NCBI GenBank assembly: GCA_009773415.1
Contig: WSNO01000023.1
Span: forward strand, 1-42,071
Origin: Nitrospirota bacterium
Lineage (GTDB): Bacteria; Nitrospirota; Thermodesulfovibrionia; Thermodesulfovibrionales; Dissulfurispiraceae
Length of the DNA: 42,071 bases
Reading direction: 5' to 3'
Shown here piece after piece: positions 17,189-26,500 of this stretch. Below the pieces are notes generated by a model, which was given only the letters and a program-made list of their open reading frames with translations, ran no database searches and was not told the origin of the DNA. Numbering within the stretch: position 1 is the first letter of the stretch; every line of letters begins with the position of its first letter. The translations under genes were made by a program, and so were the position numbers.

Positions 17189-18291
17189 TGAATATTCCGT
17201 TTGTTGACCTGAAAGCCGGTTATCTGCCCCTCAGGGAAGAGATTCTCCGCTCGGTGAGCGGCGTGCTGGACACGATGCATCTCTATCTGGGCGACAATGT
17301 GCAGGCGCTTGAGCGCGAATTCGCGGACTATATCGGCGTCAGGTTCGCGGTCGGGGTCGGCTCCGGAACGGATGCGCTCTTTATTGCGCTCAAGGCGGCG
17401 GGGGTTCAGCCCGGTGACGAGGTGATTACATCGCCTCATACTTTTTTTGCGACTGCGGAAGCGATTGTTCATGCGGGCGCAAAGCCGGTCTTTGCGGATA
17501 TTAACGCTGAGGACTTCGCGCTTGCGCCTGATTGCATAGAACGCGCGGTAACGAAAAAAACCAAAGCTGTTGTTCCGGTTCATATGTACGGGCAGGCGGC
17601 GGACATGGATGCGATTCTTGCGGTGGCGCAGCGTTACGGGCTTGCGGTTGTTGAAGATGCCTGCCAGGCTCACGGAGCGCTGTATCATGATAAAAAATGC
17701 GGCGCTCTCGGCGACGCCGGCTGCTTCAGCTTCTATTGCACGAAGAATCTCGGCGCCTACGGAGAAGCAGGCATCATTACGACCGACAATCCTGAAATTG
17801 CCGGGCAGGCAAGGGCGCTGAGGAATCACGGGCATATCTCGAAGTTCGAGCATGCGTCCTTTGGCTACAACAGCAGGCTTGATGAAATGCAGGCGGCGAT
17901 TCTGCGCGTCCGCCTGAAGCGTCTCGATGAGTATAACGCTGCGCGCCGCTCCCGGGCCTCGCTTTATACGTCTCTGCTGAAACAGGCTGCTGTTCAGACG
18001 CCGGCGGAAAAACCCGGACGCAGGCATGTTTACCATCTCTATGTAATCCGGAGCGCGGAGCGGGACAGGCTGATGGGCTTTCTGAACGAACAGGGGATAG
18101 CCACAGGCATCCATTACAGAAATCCGGTGCATCTTCAGCCGGCATGCAGCCCGCTCGGGTATGCACGGGGCAGCATGCCTGTTACGGAATCGGCCTGCGC
18201 GGAGATACTGTCGCTCCCCATCTATCCTGAACTGACAGACGAGCACGTGACATACGTGGCAGCAACTCTGAACTCTTTTTATTCTTCATGA
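17188..18291 (+). CDS. DegT/DnrJ/EryC1-family sugar aminotransferase (first copy)
   Basis: PLP-dependent aminotransferase of 367 residues for a keto-sugar nucleotide. Visible are GSGTDALFIALKA (59-70), VHMYGQAADMD, the cofactor aspartate in VVEDACQAHGA, and the PLP lysine Lys186 in FSFYCTKNLGAYGEAG. The start MNIPFVDLKAGY is family-typical. The frame remains open eight codons upstream, but the ATG at 17188 overlaps the previous stop as TGATG. Its neighbours point to a WbpE/WlbC-like 3-amination of an oxidised UDP-sugar. Its stop overlaps the epimerase start by four bases. Confidence 0.9.
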   Translation: MNIPFVDLKAGYLPLREEILRSVSGVLDTMHLYLGDNVQALEREFADYIGVRFAVGVGSGTDALFIALKAAGVQPGDEVITSPHTFFATAEAIVHAGAKPVFADINAEDFALAPDCIERAVTKKTKAVVPVHMYGQAADMDAILAVAQRYGLAVVEDACQAHGALYHDKKCGALGDAGCFSFYCTKNLGAYGEAGIITTDNPEIAGQARALRNHGHISKFEHASFGYNSRLDEMQAAILRVRLKRLDEYNAARRSRASLYTSLLKQAAVQTPAEKPGRRHVYHLYVIRSAERDRLMGFLNEQGIATGIHYRNPVHLQPACSPLGYARGSMPVTESACAEILSLPIYPELTDEHVTYVAATLNSFYSS

Positions 18292-19289
18292 ATATCCGTG
18301 ACAAGAAAGTCGTCGTCACCGGAGGCGCCGGATTTATCGGCAGCCATCTGGCAGATGTGTTGCTCAATGCCGGAAACCACGTTACCGTCATCGACAATTT
18401 CAGTTCCGGCAGCCGGACGAATCTTGCACACCTTGCGGAGAATCCTCTCGTTACCGTCATAGAAGGCGATGTCAGAGACCGTTCTCTGCTGGCGGACGCG
18501 CTGCGCGGCGTTGATGTCGTCTATCATCTTGCCGTGCAATGCCTTCGGTTGTCGTTTAAAAATCCGGAGCTTGTGCATGATGTCAATGCAACCGGCACGT
18601 TGTCGGTCTGCATGGAAAGCGTTGCAAACAGCGTCCGGCGCTTCATCTATGTCTCGTCGTCAGAAGTGTACGGGTCCGCCGTCTCTGCTCCCATGCCGGA
18701 AGAGCATCCGCTTGAACCGACAACGGTCTATGGAGCCAGCAAGGCCGCGGGCGAACTGTACGCCCTTTCCTGCTTCAGAACGTACGGCCTCCAGAGCATG
18801 GTGGTCCGGCCGTTCAACACATACGGCCCCCGTTCCCATTTCGAGGGGGCATCCGGAGAAGTCATTCCCAAGTTTGTGCTGCGCATGCTGAATGATGTGC
18901 CGCCGGTTATTTTCGGCGACGGGGAGCAGACGCGCGATTTCACGTATGTGACGGATACTGCGCGGGGCATTTACGCGGCGTCGGCATGTGATGAACTCGT
19001 CGGACAGGCTGTGAATATTGCACGCGGCGAGGAAGTCAGCATTAACCGGCTTGCCGCTCTTGTCGCGCAGGCGCTCGCAAAGGAGTCTCTGCGGCCGCGG
19101 CATATGGATGCGCGCCCTGCCGACGTTCTCCGCCATTTTGCTGATACTGCAAAAGCGCGGGACCTCGCCGGCTTCAGCGCGGAGATCGACATTCAGCATG
19201 GTGTCAGTCTGTATTGCGACTGGTTCAGATCGCAGGGCTACGACCTGAAAGCACTGCTTGCGCAGGATGCTGTTATCAACTGGCAATGA
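18288..19289 (+). CDS. NAD-dependent sugar epimerase/dehydratase (extended SDR)
   Basis: The 333-residue extended short-chain dehydrogenase has the nucleotide motif GGAGFIGSH (12-20), Asp36 in VIDNFSSG, catalytic Ser in YVSSSEVYG, and the Tyr148-x3-Lys152 pair in VYGASKAAGE. VRPFNTYGPR and FGDGEQTRDFTYV are typical of UDP-sugar 4-epimerases and 4,6-dehydratases. The pattern does not settle which reaction it performs. It lies between two aminotransferases, so it may supply a 4-keto sugar to the second one. It is coupled on both sides by four-base overlaps. Confidence 0.88.
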   Translation: MNIRDKKVVVTGGAGFIGSHLADVLLNAGNHVTVIDNFSSGSRTNLAHLAENPLVTVIEGDVRDRSLLADALRGVDVVYHLAVQCLRLSFKNPELVHDVNATGTLSVCMESVANSVRRFIYVSSSEVYGSAVSAPMPEEHPLEPTTVYGASKAAGELYALSCFRTYGLQSMVVRPFNTYGPRSHFEGASGEVIPKFVLRMLNDVPPVIFGDGEQTRDFTYVTDTARGIYAASACDELVGQAVNIARGEEVSINRLAALVAQALAKESLRPRHMDARPADVLRHFADTAKARDLAGFSAEIDIQHGVSLYCDWFRSQGYDLKALLAQDAVINWQ

Positions 19290-20419
19290 ACGAACGAATC
19301 GAAATCGCACAACCCCTTTTTGATGACCGCGAAGAGCAGGCGGTTCTTGCTGTTCTCAGAAGCGGGTGGGTCTCGCAGGGGCCAAAAGTGGCCGAGTTCG
19401 AGCAGGTATTTGCCGGCTACGTCGGAGCGCAGCACGCCGTGGCGACAACGTCATGCACGACCGCCCTTCATATGTGCCTGCTGGCCGCCGGAGTGGGAAG
19501 CGGCGACGAGGTGATCGTCCCTTCCCTTTCGTTCATCGCCACCGCAAATGTTGTCGCTCATTGCGGGGCAACGCCTGTTTTCGTCGACGTCGATCCTCTT
19601 ACCTGCACTATCGATCCCTCGTGCATTGCTGCGGCAATTACGGATAGAACAAAAGCCGTCATTCCGGTTCATCAGATGGGGCTGCCGGCAGATTTGGACC
19701 AGATAGCCGCTCTTGCCCGAGGACACGGCCTGGCATTGATTGAGGACGCGGCATGCGCAATCGGCTCCGCATATAAAGGCAGGAGAATCGGAGGCCACGG
19801 CAACCCGGCGTGTTTCAGCTTTCATCCCCGCAAAATAATCACGACCGGAGAAGGAGGCATGATAACCACAAACGATCCTGAGCTTGCGGCAAAACTCCGG
19901 CGCATGCGGCAGCACGGCATGTCCGTCTCCGATCTCCAGAGGCACGGGGCCGGCAAAGTCATCATCGAACGTTATCCGGAAATCGGGTACAATTATCGCA
20001 TGACGGATCTGCAGGCCGCTGTCGGAATAGTACAAATGCAAAAACTCCCGTTCATCCTGAGCAGGCGCGCCGGAATTGCAGCCGCTTATACAAAGGCATT
20101 TGAAAGAGTGCCGTCCGTGCGCGCCCCCTTTGTACCGTCGTATGCTTCACACAGTTTTCAGTCATACTGCCTGGAACTTCTGCCCGATGCGCCCGTTTCC
20201 CGCGACACTCTGCTCCAGGTGCTCCTTGATAACGGCATCTCGTCGCGCCGCGGCATCATGGCAATCCATGCAGAGGCATGCTATCAGGCATCCGGCGCCT
20301 CTTCCCTGCCGGTTACCGAAAGACTGTCGCGCAATTCTCTTCTGCTGCCGATTCATCCTTCCTTGTCTGATGCCGGCATCAGCCGGATTGTTGATGTGAT
20401 GCAAGGGTGCTTATGCTGA
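19286..20419 (+). CDS. DegT/DnrJ/EryC1-family sugar aminotransferase (second copy)
   Basis: A second PLP sugar aminotransferase, 377 residues, with SCTTALHMCLLAAGVGSGDE, LIEDAACAIGSAYKG and PLP lysine Lys183 in FSFHPRKIITTGEGG. It differs clearly from the first copy (for example FHPRK versus FYCTK), so the two probably act at different carbons. The HPRK..TTGEGG form is common in enzymes aminating 4-keto sugars such as perosamine or bacillosamine precursors. The start at 19286 overlaps the epimerase stop as ATGA; the open frame extends 24 codons further but without family similarity. Confidence 0.9.
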   Translation: MNERIEIAQPLFDDREEQAVLAVLRSGWVSQGPKVAEFEQVFAGYVGAQHAVATTSCTTALHMCLLAAGVGSGDEVIVPSLSFIATANVVAHCGATPVFVDVDPLTCTIDPSCIAAAITDRTKAVIPVHQMGLPADLDQIAALARGHGLALIEDAACAIGSAYKGRRIGGHGNPACFSFHPRKIITTGEGGMITTNDPELAAKLRRMRQHGMSVSDLQRHGAGKVIIERYPEIGYNYRMTDLQAAVGIVQMQKLPFILSRRAGIAAAYTKAFERVPSVRAPFVPSYASHSFQSYCLELLPDAPVSRDTLLQVLLDNGISSRRGIMAIHAEACYQASGASSLPVTERLSRNSLLLPIHPSLSDAGISRIVDVMQGCLC

Positions 20420-21021
20420 GCGCTTTTCATAAGCTTCTGGATAATCCCCGTTTTTTTTCCTTTGTGCAGACAGCTCTCGGCGCTCAGCGCATTTACTCCG
20501 CTGTGAAAAGCTATCATCGGCACGGTTTGCAGGCGACCACTCACAAGACCGTGCTGGATGTCGGATGCGGCACCGGCGCATTGCATGAAATGTTTTCCGG
20601 ATACTACGCGGGAATCGACATCAATTTCGAATACCTGAAACACGCACGACGCGAAGTCTCCCGTGATTTCGTCAGGGGAGATGCGCTTGCGTTACCCGTG
20701 CGCTCCGGCATAATATCTTTGGTATTCACGTTTGGTCTGGTGCATCATCTCTCTCGGAAAGAAAGGGGCATTCTTTTTCAGGAATTGTGGCGGGTATGTG
20801 CTGCCGACGGATCTATACTTGTCATGGACGGCATTATTCCTTCAGACCGCCTCAATGTCATCGGATATGCCCTGGCTAAACTGGACCGCGGGCGATACAA
20901 GGTGAGAAAGAATGAATTCATCGACATGATTTCTGAAGCATTTCCTTATGCCCGGCAACGCCAGATTGAATTCATGAGGCTGTATCCGTATGAACTCGCA
21001 TTCGCGTTGATCGGGAAATAG
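20413..21021 (+). CDS. Class I SAM-dependent methyltransferase
   Basis: A 202-residue methyltransferase with motif I VLDVGCGTG at 48-56, the acidic end of strand beta-2 in AGIDINFEYL, RGDALALPV and a post-motif FGLVHHL. This resembles the Methyltransf_11 group, and the target is not evident. Inside the sugar cluster, O- or N-methylation of the sugar is likely. I chose the ATG at 20413, which follows AAGGG and overlaps the aminotransferase stop; a GTG at 20407 is the alternative. Confidence 0.82.
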   Translation: MLSAFHKLLDNPRFFSFVQTALGAQRIYSAVKSYHRHGLQATTHKTVLDVGCGTGALHEMFSGYYAGIDINFEYLKHARREVSRDFVRGDALALPVRSGIISLVFTFGLVHHLSRKERGILFQELWRVCAADGSILVMDGIIPSDRLNVIGYALAKLDRGRYKVRKNEFIDMISEAFPYARQRQIEFMRLYPYELAFALIGK

Positions 21022-21023
21022 AC

Positions 21024-21680
21024 ATGGAAAAAATCGTCAGGGCTTTTTTCGGCAATACTCCGACTCAGCCGGACCCGCTCCATGAACCGGCATTCGCCGA
21101 ATATCTTTGCCGGGAGTTTTCTTTCGAAGAACGAACCGGCATCTTTGACCGGTTTCGCTTCGGAGAGAGCAGATTCGACTATCTTATGCGCCGCATTCTT
21201 GCGAAAACCCTTCTGAAAAAAGTTGGCTGCAACCTTGTTCTTTCACCCGGAGTTGCCTTCCCCCACCCGGAAACACTCGAAATCGGCAACGACGTCTTTA
21301 TCGGCGCCCACGCAATCCTTCAGGGCCGCAGGGATGGATCGTGCCGTATCGGGAATAAAGTCTGGATTGGCGCACACTGTTTTTTTGACACCCGAGACCT
21401 CATTGTTGGCGACTTTGTCGGATGGGGACCCGGCTCCAAGGTGCTGGGCTCCGAGCATACCGCAGATGCTCCCGGCAAACCCATCATCGCGACGGATCTC
21501 CGGATACGGCCGGTTCGGGTTCACAACAATTGCGACATCGGAGTCAATGCGGTCATCATGCCCGGCGTCACTATCGGCGAGGGGTGCATTATCGGTGCCG
21601 GAGCGGTGGTGACGAAGTCAATCGAAGCCTTTCATATTGCCGCCGGAGTTCCTGCAAAAACAGTAAGGAAACGGGCCTGA
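21024..21680 (+). CDS. Acyltransferase, left-handed beta-helix (maltose/galactoside O-acetyltransferase-like)
   Basis: The 218-residue protein has a helical N-terminal part (1-70) and hexapeptide repeats: IGNDVFIGAHAILQ, IGNKVWIGAHCFF, then IGVNAVIMPGVTIGEGCIIGAGAVVTKSI, ending VPAKTVRKRA. The LGSEHTADAPGKPI loop carries the likely catalytic His, as in the MaaT/NodL/WcaF-type acetyltransferases. It is a second, distinct acyltransferase of this cluster, perhaps for O-acetylation. It begins three bases after the methyltransferase and overlaps the glycosyltransferase by one base. Confidence 0.83.
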   Translation: MEKIVRAFFGNTPTQPDPLHEPAFAEYLCREFSFEERTGIFDRFRFGESRFDYLMRRILAKTLLKKVGCNLVLSPGVAFPHPETLEIGNDVFIGAHAILQGRRDGSCRIGNKVWIGAHCFFDTRDLIVGDFVGWGPGSKVLGSEHTADAPGKPIIATDLRIRPVRVHNNCDIGVNAVIMPGVTIGEGCIIGAGAVVTKSIEAFHIAAGVPAKTVRKRA

Positions 21681-22606
21681 TGGCGGTAATATCCATCATC
21701 ATTCCCGCCTTCAATGAAGAGGATAACATCATTCCTTTGCATGCGCGGTTCTCGGCCATATCGGCACCTTCGCACACGTTCGAATTTATCCTTGTTGATG
21801 ACGGCTCATCTGACAATACATTCGGGACGATAGAGAATCTCTCCCGGCAGGATCCGCGAGTCAAGGCGATACGCTTTTCCAGAAACTTCGGCAGTCATGC
21901 CGCCTGTCTTGCCGGACTCGCGCATTCGTCCGGAGATGCGTGCATCTTTATTTCGGCGGACATGCAGGAGCCTCCGGAACTTATACTCGATCTGATCAGA
22001 AAGTGGCAGGAGGGGTTCGATACGGTGATCGGCATACGGGAAGGCGGCCAGAGTCCGGCAACCATGTTTTCACGGTTTTATTATTATCTCGTCCGGAAAT
22101 TCGCCCTTCCAAATATGCCGAAACGCGGAACCGATGTTTTTCTCGTTGACCGCAAAGTGGTAAACACCGTGGTGAGTATGCAGGAGCGGAATACTTCAAT
22201 TTTCGGGCTGATCCTATGGAGCGGCTTCCGTCAGGCGTTCGTATCGTATCATCGGGGACAGAGAGATCGCGGCGTTTCCAAATGGACACTGCCCAAGAAA
22301 ATAAAACTTTTTGTTGATACCTTTGTTTCTTTTTCGTTCTTTCCCATACGCCTCATATCTCTTTTTGGATTCTTCGTGGCGCTCGCCGGTTTTTTCTACG
22401 CCCTGTACATTATCTATCATCGCATTATTTCGGGCGCTCCGGTTGAAGGATGGGCATCTCTCATGGTTGTTCTGCTTCTCGTGTCCGGCATTCAGTTGCT
22501 CATGCTCGGCGTTATCGGAGAGTATCTCTGGAGGAGCTTCGATGAAACGCGACGCCGTCCGCCCTTTATCGTGGCTGAACTGCTCGGTTTGCAGCCGCCC
22601 GAATAA
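21680..22606 (+). CDS. GT2 glycosyltransferase with two C-terminal membrane helices (polyprenyl-phosphate sugar synthase-like)
   Basis: The 308-residue protein has a GT-A domain: SIIIPAFNEEDNI (5-17), VDDGSSDNTFG with the nucleotide-binding Asp residues, RNFGSHAACLAGLAHSSGD, and ISADMQEPPE as the metal motif. SKWTLPKKIKL leads into two hydrophobic helices (about 230-260 and 268-293). This architecture is that of GtrB/ArnC/DPM1-like enzymes, which load one sugar on undecaprenyl phosphate. A GT-C protein usually uses such a donor, and one stands at 13694-15445. It is the last gene of the cluster. The ATG at 21680 overlaps the previous stop (TGATG). Confidence 0.88.
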   Translation: MAVISIIIPAFNEEDNIIPLHARFSAISAPSHTFEFILVDDGSSDNTFGTIENLSRQDPRVKAIRFSRNFGSHAACLAGLAHSSGDACIFISADMQEPPELILDLIRKWQEGFDTVIGIREGGQSPATMFSRFYYYLVRKFALPNMPKRGTDVFLVDRKVVNTVVSMQERNTSIFGLILWSGFRQAFVSYHRGQRDRGVSKWTLPKKIKLFVDTFVSFSFFPIRLISLFGFFVALAGFFYALYIIYHRIISGAPVEGWASLMVVLLLVSGIQLLMLGVIGEYLWRSFDETRRRPPFIVAELLGLQPPE

Positions 22607-22955
22607 GGCATCTTCACGTCCGTGCATAGGTGGGTCAGACTTGAGAATTGAGATGCAGCCGTTTTTTTCCGGTGCCGAAGGCTGGAGTGACAGAACTACT
22701 GCAAAGGCTCATGACAAGTGCGGGATACTGCGGGTCATGGGTACGGAATGCTCCGGGTGGCTTGATACACTGAGTAGAGCGGCAGGAATGTTATCTTCTG
22801 ATCCGGCAGTCCTCTGTAGGGGCGTGACGAGAAAACCGGTCCGTTGCCGCAGTTCCGGCAGGTCGAAAGAAACAGATGCGGGCTCTTCAGGTTGCCTGAT
22901 GCCCAGCTTTTTATCTCCACCGGGTGTATTCTCCCCGCACGCACCGGCAGGGGGC
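22607..22955 (-). other. Gene-free stretch with a possible degraded coding remnant
   Basis: No intact gene is seen in these 349 bases. On the minus strand a frame from about 22944 to 22735 reads RAGRIHPVEIKS near its start, which resembles the nuclease-like C-terminal part of DUF4143-type ATPases. The rest of that frame does not resemble anything I recognise, so this is a weak suggestion. The stretch lies directly next to the broken HEPN/MNT genes and is probably debris of the same exchanged patch. Confidence 0.25.
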
Positions 22956-23066
22956 TTATTCATTGCCGAGAACAGATTCGATTCCCTCGATTGCGGTTTC
23001 AGCATGTTTAAGCCATTCGCGCACTTTCGGCTCTTCGAATAGTGCGAAATCTCCATAGTCGCTCAA
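22956..23066 (-). pseudogene. HEPN-domain protein, C-terminal remnant
   Basis: A 36-codon frame begins at a TTG overlapping the stop of the nucleotidyltransferase gene, with AAGGGG six bases before it. It contains SDYGDFALFEEPKVREW and then KHAETAIEGIESVL. The DYGDF segment followed by an amphipathic helix looks like the C-terminal end of UPF0332-type HEPN proteins. Those normally have about 100 more residues before it, holding the active R-x4-6-H motif. Here they are missing, so the toxin half of an MNT/HEPN pair seems to have been deleted. Confidence 0.5.
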
Positions 23067-23393
23067 ACCGTAACCCCTTCACGTGCAATGTTCTGGAACA
23101 ACGGAGTAACGCTCAGCTTTCGAGAACGCCAGACGTTTTGTTCGTAGACGATCACCCAGAAAACAACGCCAAACAGCAGTTCCACATCGTAGGCTACCGA
23201 GAAGGCTTCTTCTTCAAGCGAGTTGTTCACGGCAAACGGCACCAGCACGAGGACATCAATATCTGACTCGTCAGATGACGCCCCCCCTCGCAACCGAGCC
23301 GAAGAGTATTACCTCGATACCCGACCCGAAGCGCTCCGCGAGGCGACGTTTCAGTTCCTGAATAGCAGTGTTCTGTGTGGTTGTGAGATTCAT
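23063..23393 (-). pseudogene. MNT-type minimal nucleotidyltransferase, frameshifted
   Basis: The reverse strand starts MNLTTTQNTAIQELKRRLAE and reaches VILFGSVARGG, then stops. One base fewer in the seven-C run at 23281-23287 (G7 on the coding strand) restores GASSDESDIDVLVLVP and continues to SVTPLFQNIAREGVTV. Together they form a complete minimal nucleotidyltransferase with the GS...DID active site, about 110 residues, the antitoxin-like partner of HEPN proteins. The frameshift is in the catalytic loop. A homopolymer sequencing error or slippage-based switching cannot be excluded. Confidence 0.75.
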
Positions 23394-23510
23394 GCTCTTC
23401 GGAGACATGCGAATTCACCGAAGCTCCGTCTTTGTGGTAACCTAATTCACTGAGCATTGCTCTGCTTTGTGCGCTCTGCCGCATCCGACAGATTATTCCA
23501 GGGGGATTGC

Positions 23511-26500
23511 ATGCACCGTATCGGCCTTGATGTCGGGTCCGTCGCCGTAAAGGCGGTGGTTTTCGACGGCGACACCAAAAATATTCTGAAGCGGGTTTAC
23601 CAGCGCCATCTCGGGCATCCTATCGAGGTCTGCGGCGCGGTGCTGCGCGATCTGCTTGCCGCATACCCTGCAGCCGCCCTTTCGGTGACCGGCTCGGCGG
23701 GCAAGTTTATCGCGGGCGCGCTGAACATCAGGCATGTCAACGAGGTCGCGGCACAAGCGTATGCCGTGCGGAAACTCTATCCGCAGATTCAGACGATTAT
23801 CGAGCTGGGCGGCGAGGATGCGAAGCTCATTATTCTGGAAGACGGCAAGATCCGGGACTTCTCGCTGAATTCGGTCTGCGCGGCGGGCACCGGGTCTTTC
23901 CTTGAACAGCAGGCCGAGCGGCTGAAGCTCGGCATTGAGGAGTTCAGCGCCGTCGCCGAACGGTCGGAGCGGCCGTCGAAGATTGCGGGGCGCTGCAGCG
24001 TCTTTGCAAAGTCCGACATGATTCATCTGCAGCAGATCGCCACGCCGATGGAGGACATTGTGGCGGGGCTCTGTTTTGCGGTCGCCAGAAACTTCAAGGG
24101 CAGCATTGCCAAGGGCATAGAGCTGCGCCCGCCGGTGGCGTTTCAGGGCGGCGTTGCGGCAAACGCCGGCATGCGCCGCGCGTTTCAGGAAATTTTTCAT
24201 CTCGAAAAGCTGATCGTTCCGCCTGACTACGCTCTGATGGGCGCAATCGGCGCCGCGCTCAAAGACGCGGACGCGGGACGTTCGGCGCATATCGACATCT
24301 CGATGCTTGACGCTCTGCTGGCGGGCCGCCGTGTCGAGGAAGGCCAGGCGCGGCTGCTTGTTGACGGAGACGGCTTTACCGACCGCCACCTGAAACAGCA
24401 GGATTCGGGGGTCGGTGTTGCGGCAGCTAAAGACGGACGCGGTGCGGCCACCGGACGGGAAACGCTGATAACCGCCTATCTGGGGATAGACATCGGCTCC
24501 ATCAGCACGAATGTCGCGGTTATAGACGAACAGGGCAATCTCCTCGCCAAGCAGTACCTGATGACTGCCGGTCGGCCGCTGGAGGCGGTGAAAACGGGAC
24601 TGGCGGACGTAGCCGCCGAGGTTGCCGGGCTGGTCGACATCGCGGGCGTCGGGACGACCGGTTCGGGCCGCTACATGATTGCCGACTTTGTGGGCGCCGA
24701 CGTGGTGAAAAACGAGATTACCGCGCAGGCGACGGCGGCGATTTCGATAGACCCTGCGGTGGACACCATTTTTGAGATCGGCGGCCAGGACTCCAAATTT
24801 ATTTCCCTCCGGGACGGCATCATCGTTGACTTCGAGATGAACAAGGCGTGCGCCGCCGGCACCGGTTCGTTCATCGAGGAGCAGGCGGACAAGCTCGGCA
24901 TTTCGGTGAAAGATGAGTTTGCCGGACAGGCTCTGCACGCCTGCTCGCCGTGCCATCTCGGAGAGCGCTGCACCGTCTTTATGGAAAATTCGCTCATGGC
25001 GAACCTGCAGCGCGGCGCGCAGAAGGACAACCTGCTCGCCGGGCTCGCATACTCGATTGTGCAGAACTACATCAACCGCGTCGTGGCGGGCCGGTCGGTC
25101 GGCTCGCATGTCTTTTTCCAGGGGGGCGTGGCGTTCAACAAGGCGGTTGTCGCGGCGTTCGAAAAGTATCTCGGCACGCCCGTCACCGTGCCGCCGAACC
25201 ACGACGTGACGGGGGCCATCGGCATGGCGCTGATAGCGCGGCAGACCATGAAGGAACGGCCGGGCGCGAAAACGCAGTTCAAGGGATTTACAGCGTCCCA
25301 GCGGCCGTATGACATCAAGTCGTTCGAGTGCAGGAGCTGCGACAACGTCTGCGAGATAAACCGCGTGCGCATCGAAGGCGATGAAGGGTTTCTCTTTTAC
25401 GGCGGCAGATGCGAAAAATACGATGTCCGCCGCTCGCAGAAAGCAACCCTGCCGGACAACTTCCTCTTTCGCGAGCAGGCGCTCTGGAAAGCCCATGACG
25501 AGGGTGCCGATCCGGAAAAAGCCGTACCGTCCCGGCGGCCGAAGATCGGCATTCCCTATATCTTCACGTTTCACGATTTTCTGCCCTACTGGTCGACGTT
25601 TCTCCGGGAGATCGGTTTTGAGGTCGTCGTCTCTCCCAAAACGAACCGGCAGATTGTGAATGCCGGCGTCGAGAACGTGCTGTCGGAGGCGTGCTTTCCG
25701 GTAAAGGTTGCCCACGGACACAAGACGTGGCTGAAAAAGGCGGGAGTGGACGCGCTCTTCAGCCCGAGCTTCATCAACCTGAACACCAAAAAAGACGAGT
25801 ACCCGAACGGGCTGGTCTGCCCGTATGTGCAGACGATTCCCTACGTTACGAAGCTTGCCGTCGGCGGCATCAAAAATATCGCCCCGTCCATCAACCTCTC
25901 CTTGGGAGTCAGGACGCTGGCGAAAGAGCTCCAGAAGAGCTTTGCCGATTACGGCATTTCGCGCTCGCGGATTGAGAAGGCTCTCATAAAGGCGCAGGAA
26001 GCTCAGGATGCTTTCCGTGAGTCGATCAAGAGCCGCGGCGCCGCGTTTCTGAAGGAACTCTCTCTCGTGCGATCGGGGAACCGTTCCGCAATCTCCGACG
26101 AGCATCTGCGCGCCCTTCCGGCGGACCAGCCGGTGGTGGTGATTGTCGGGCGCGGGTACAACTCATTTGACATGGGCATGAACCTCGAGATTCCGAAGAA
26201 GCTCGCGCAGATAGGCGTGCTGTCGCTGCCGATGGACATGCTGCCGCTCCAGGACGTTTCGATCCGTGGAACATGGCCGCAGATGTACTGGCGCTCTGGG
26301 CAGAGAATTCTGAAAGCAGCCCGCTACATCCGCGAGACACCGGGACTGTACGCCATTTATATCGGCAATTTTTCGTGCGGCCCGGATTCGTTCATTCTCA
26401 AGTATTTCAAGGAGGAGATGGGCGACAAGCCCTTCCTGCATCTGGAGATTGACGAGCACAGCGCCGACGCCGGGGCCATTACGCGCTGCGAAGCCTTCAT

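Noticed and set aside
22311-23042. A 243-codon plus-strand frame after the GT2 gene
   Set aside because: Overlaps the GT2 gene in another frame and then the broken HEPN remnant; low-complexity Ser/Cys/Arg composition and no motif.
23493-26105. An 870-codon open frame on the minus strand
   Set aside because: It lies entirely antisense to the activase fusion, whose motifs are clear; the antisense frame has no recognisable domain and reflects codon bias in GC-rich DNA.
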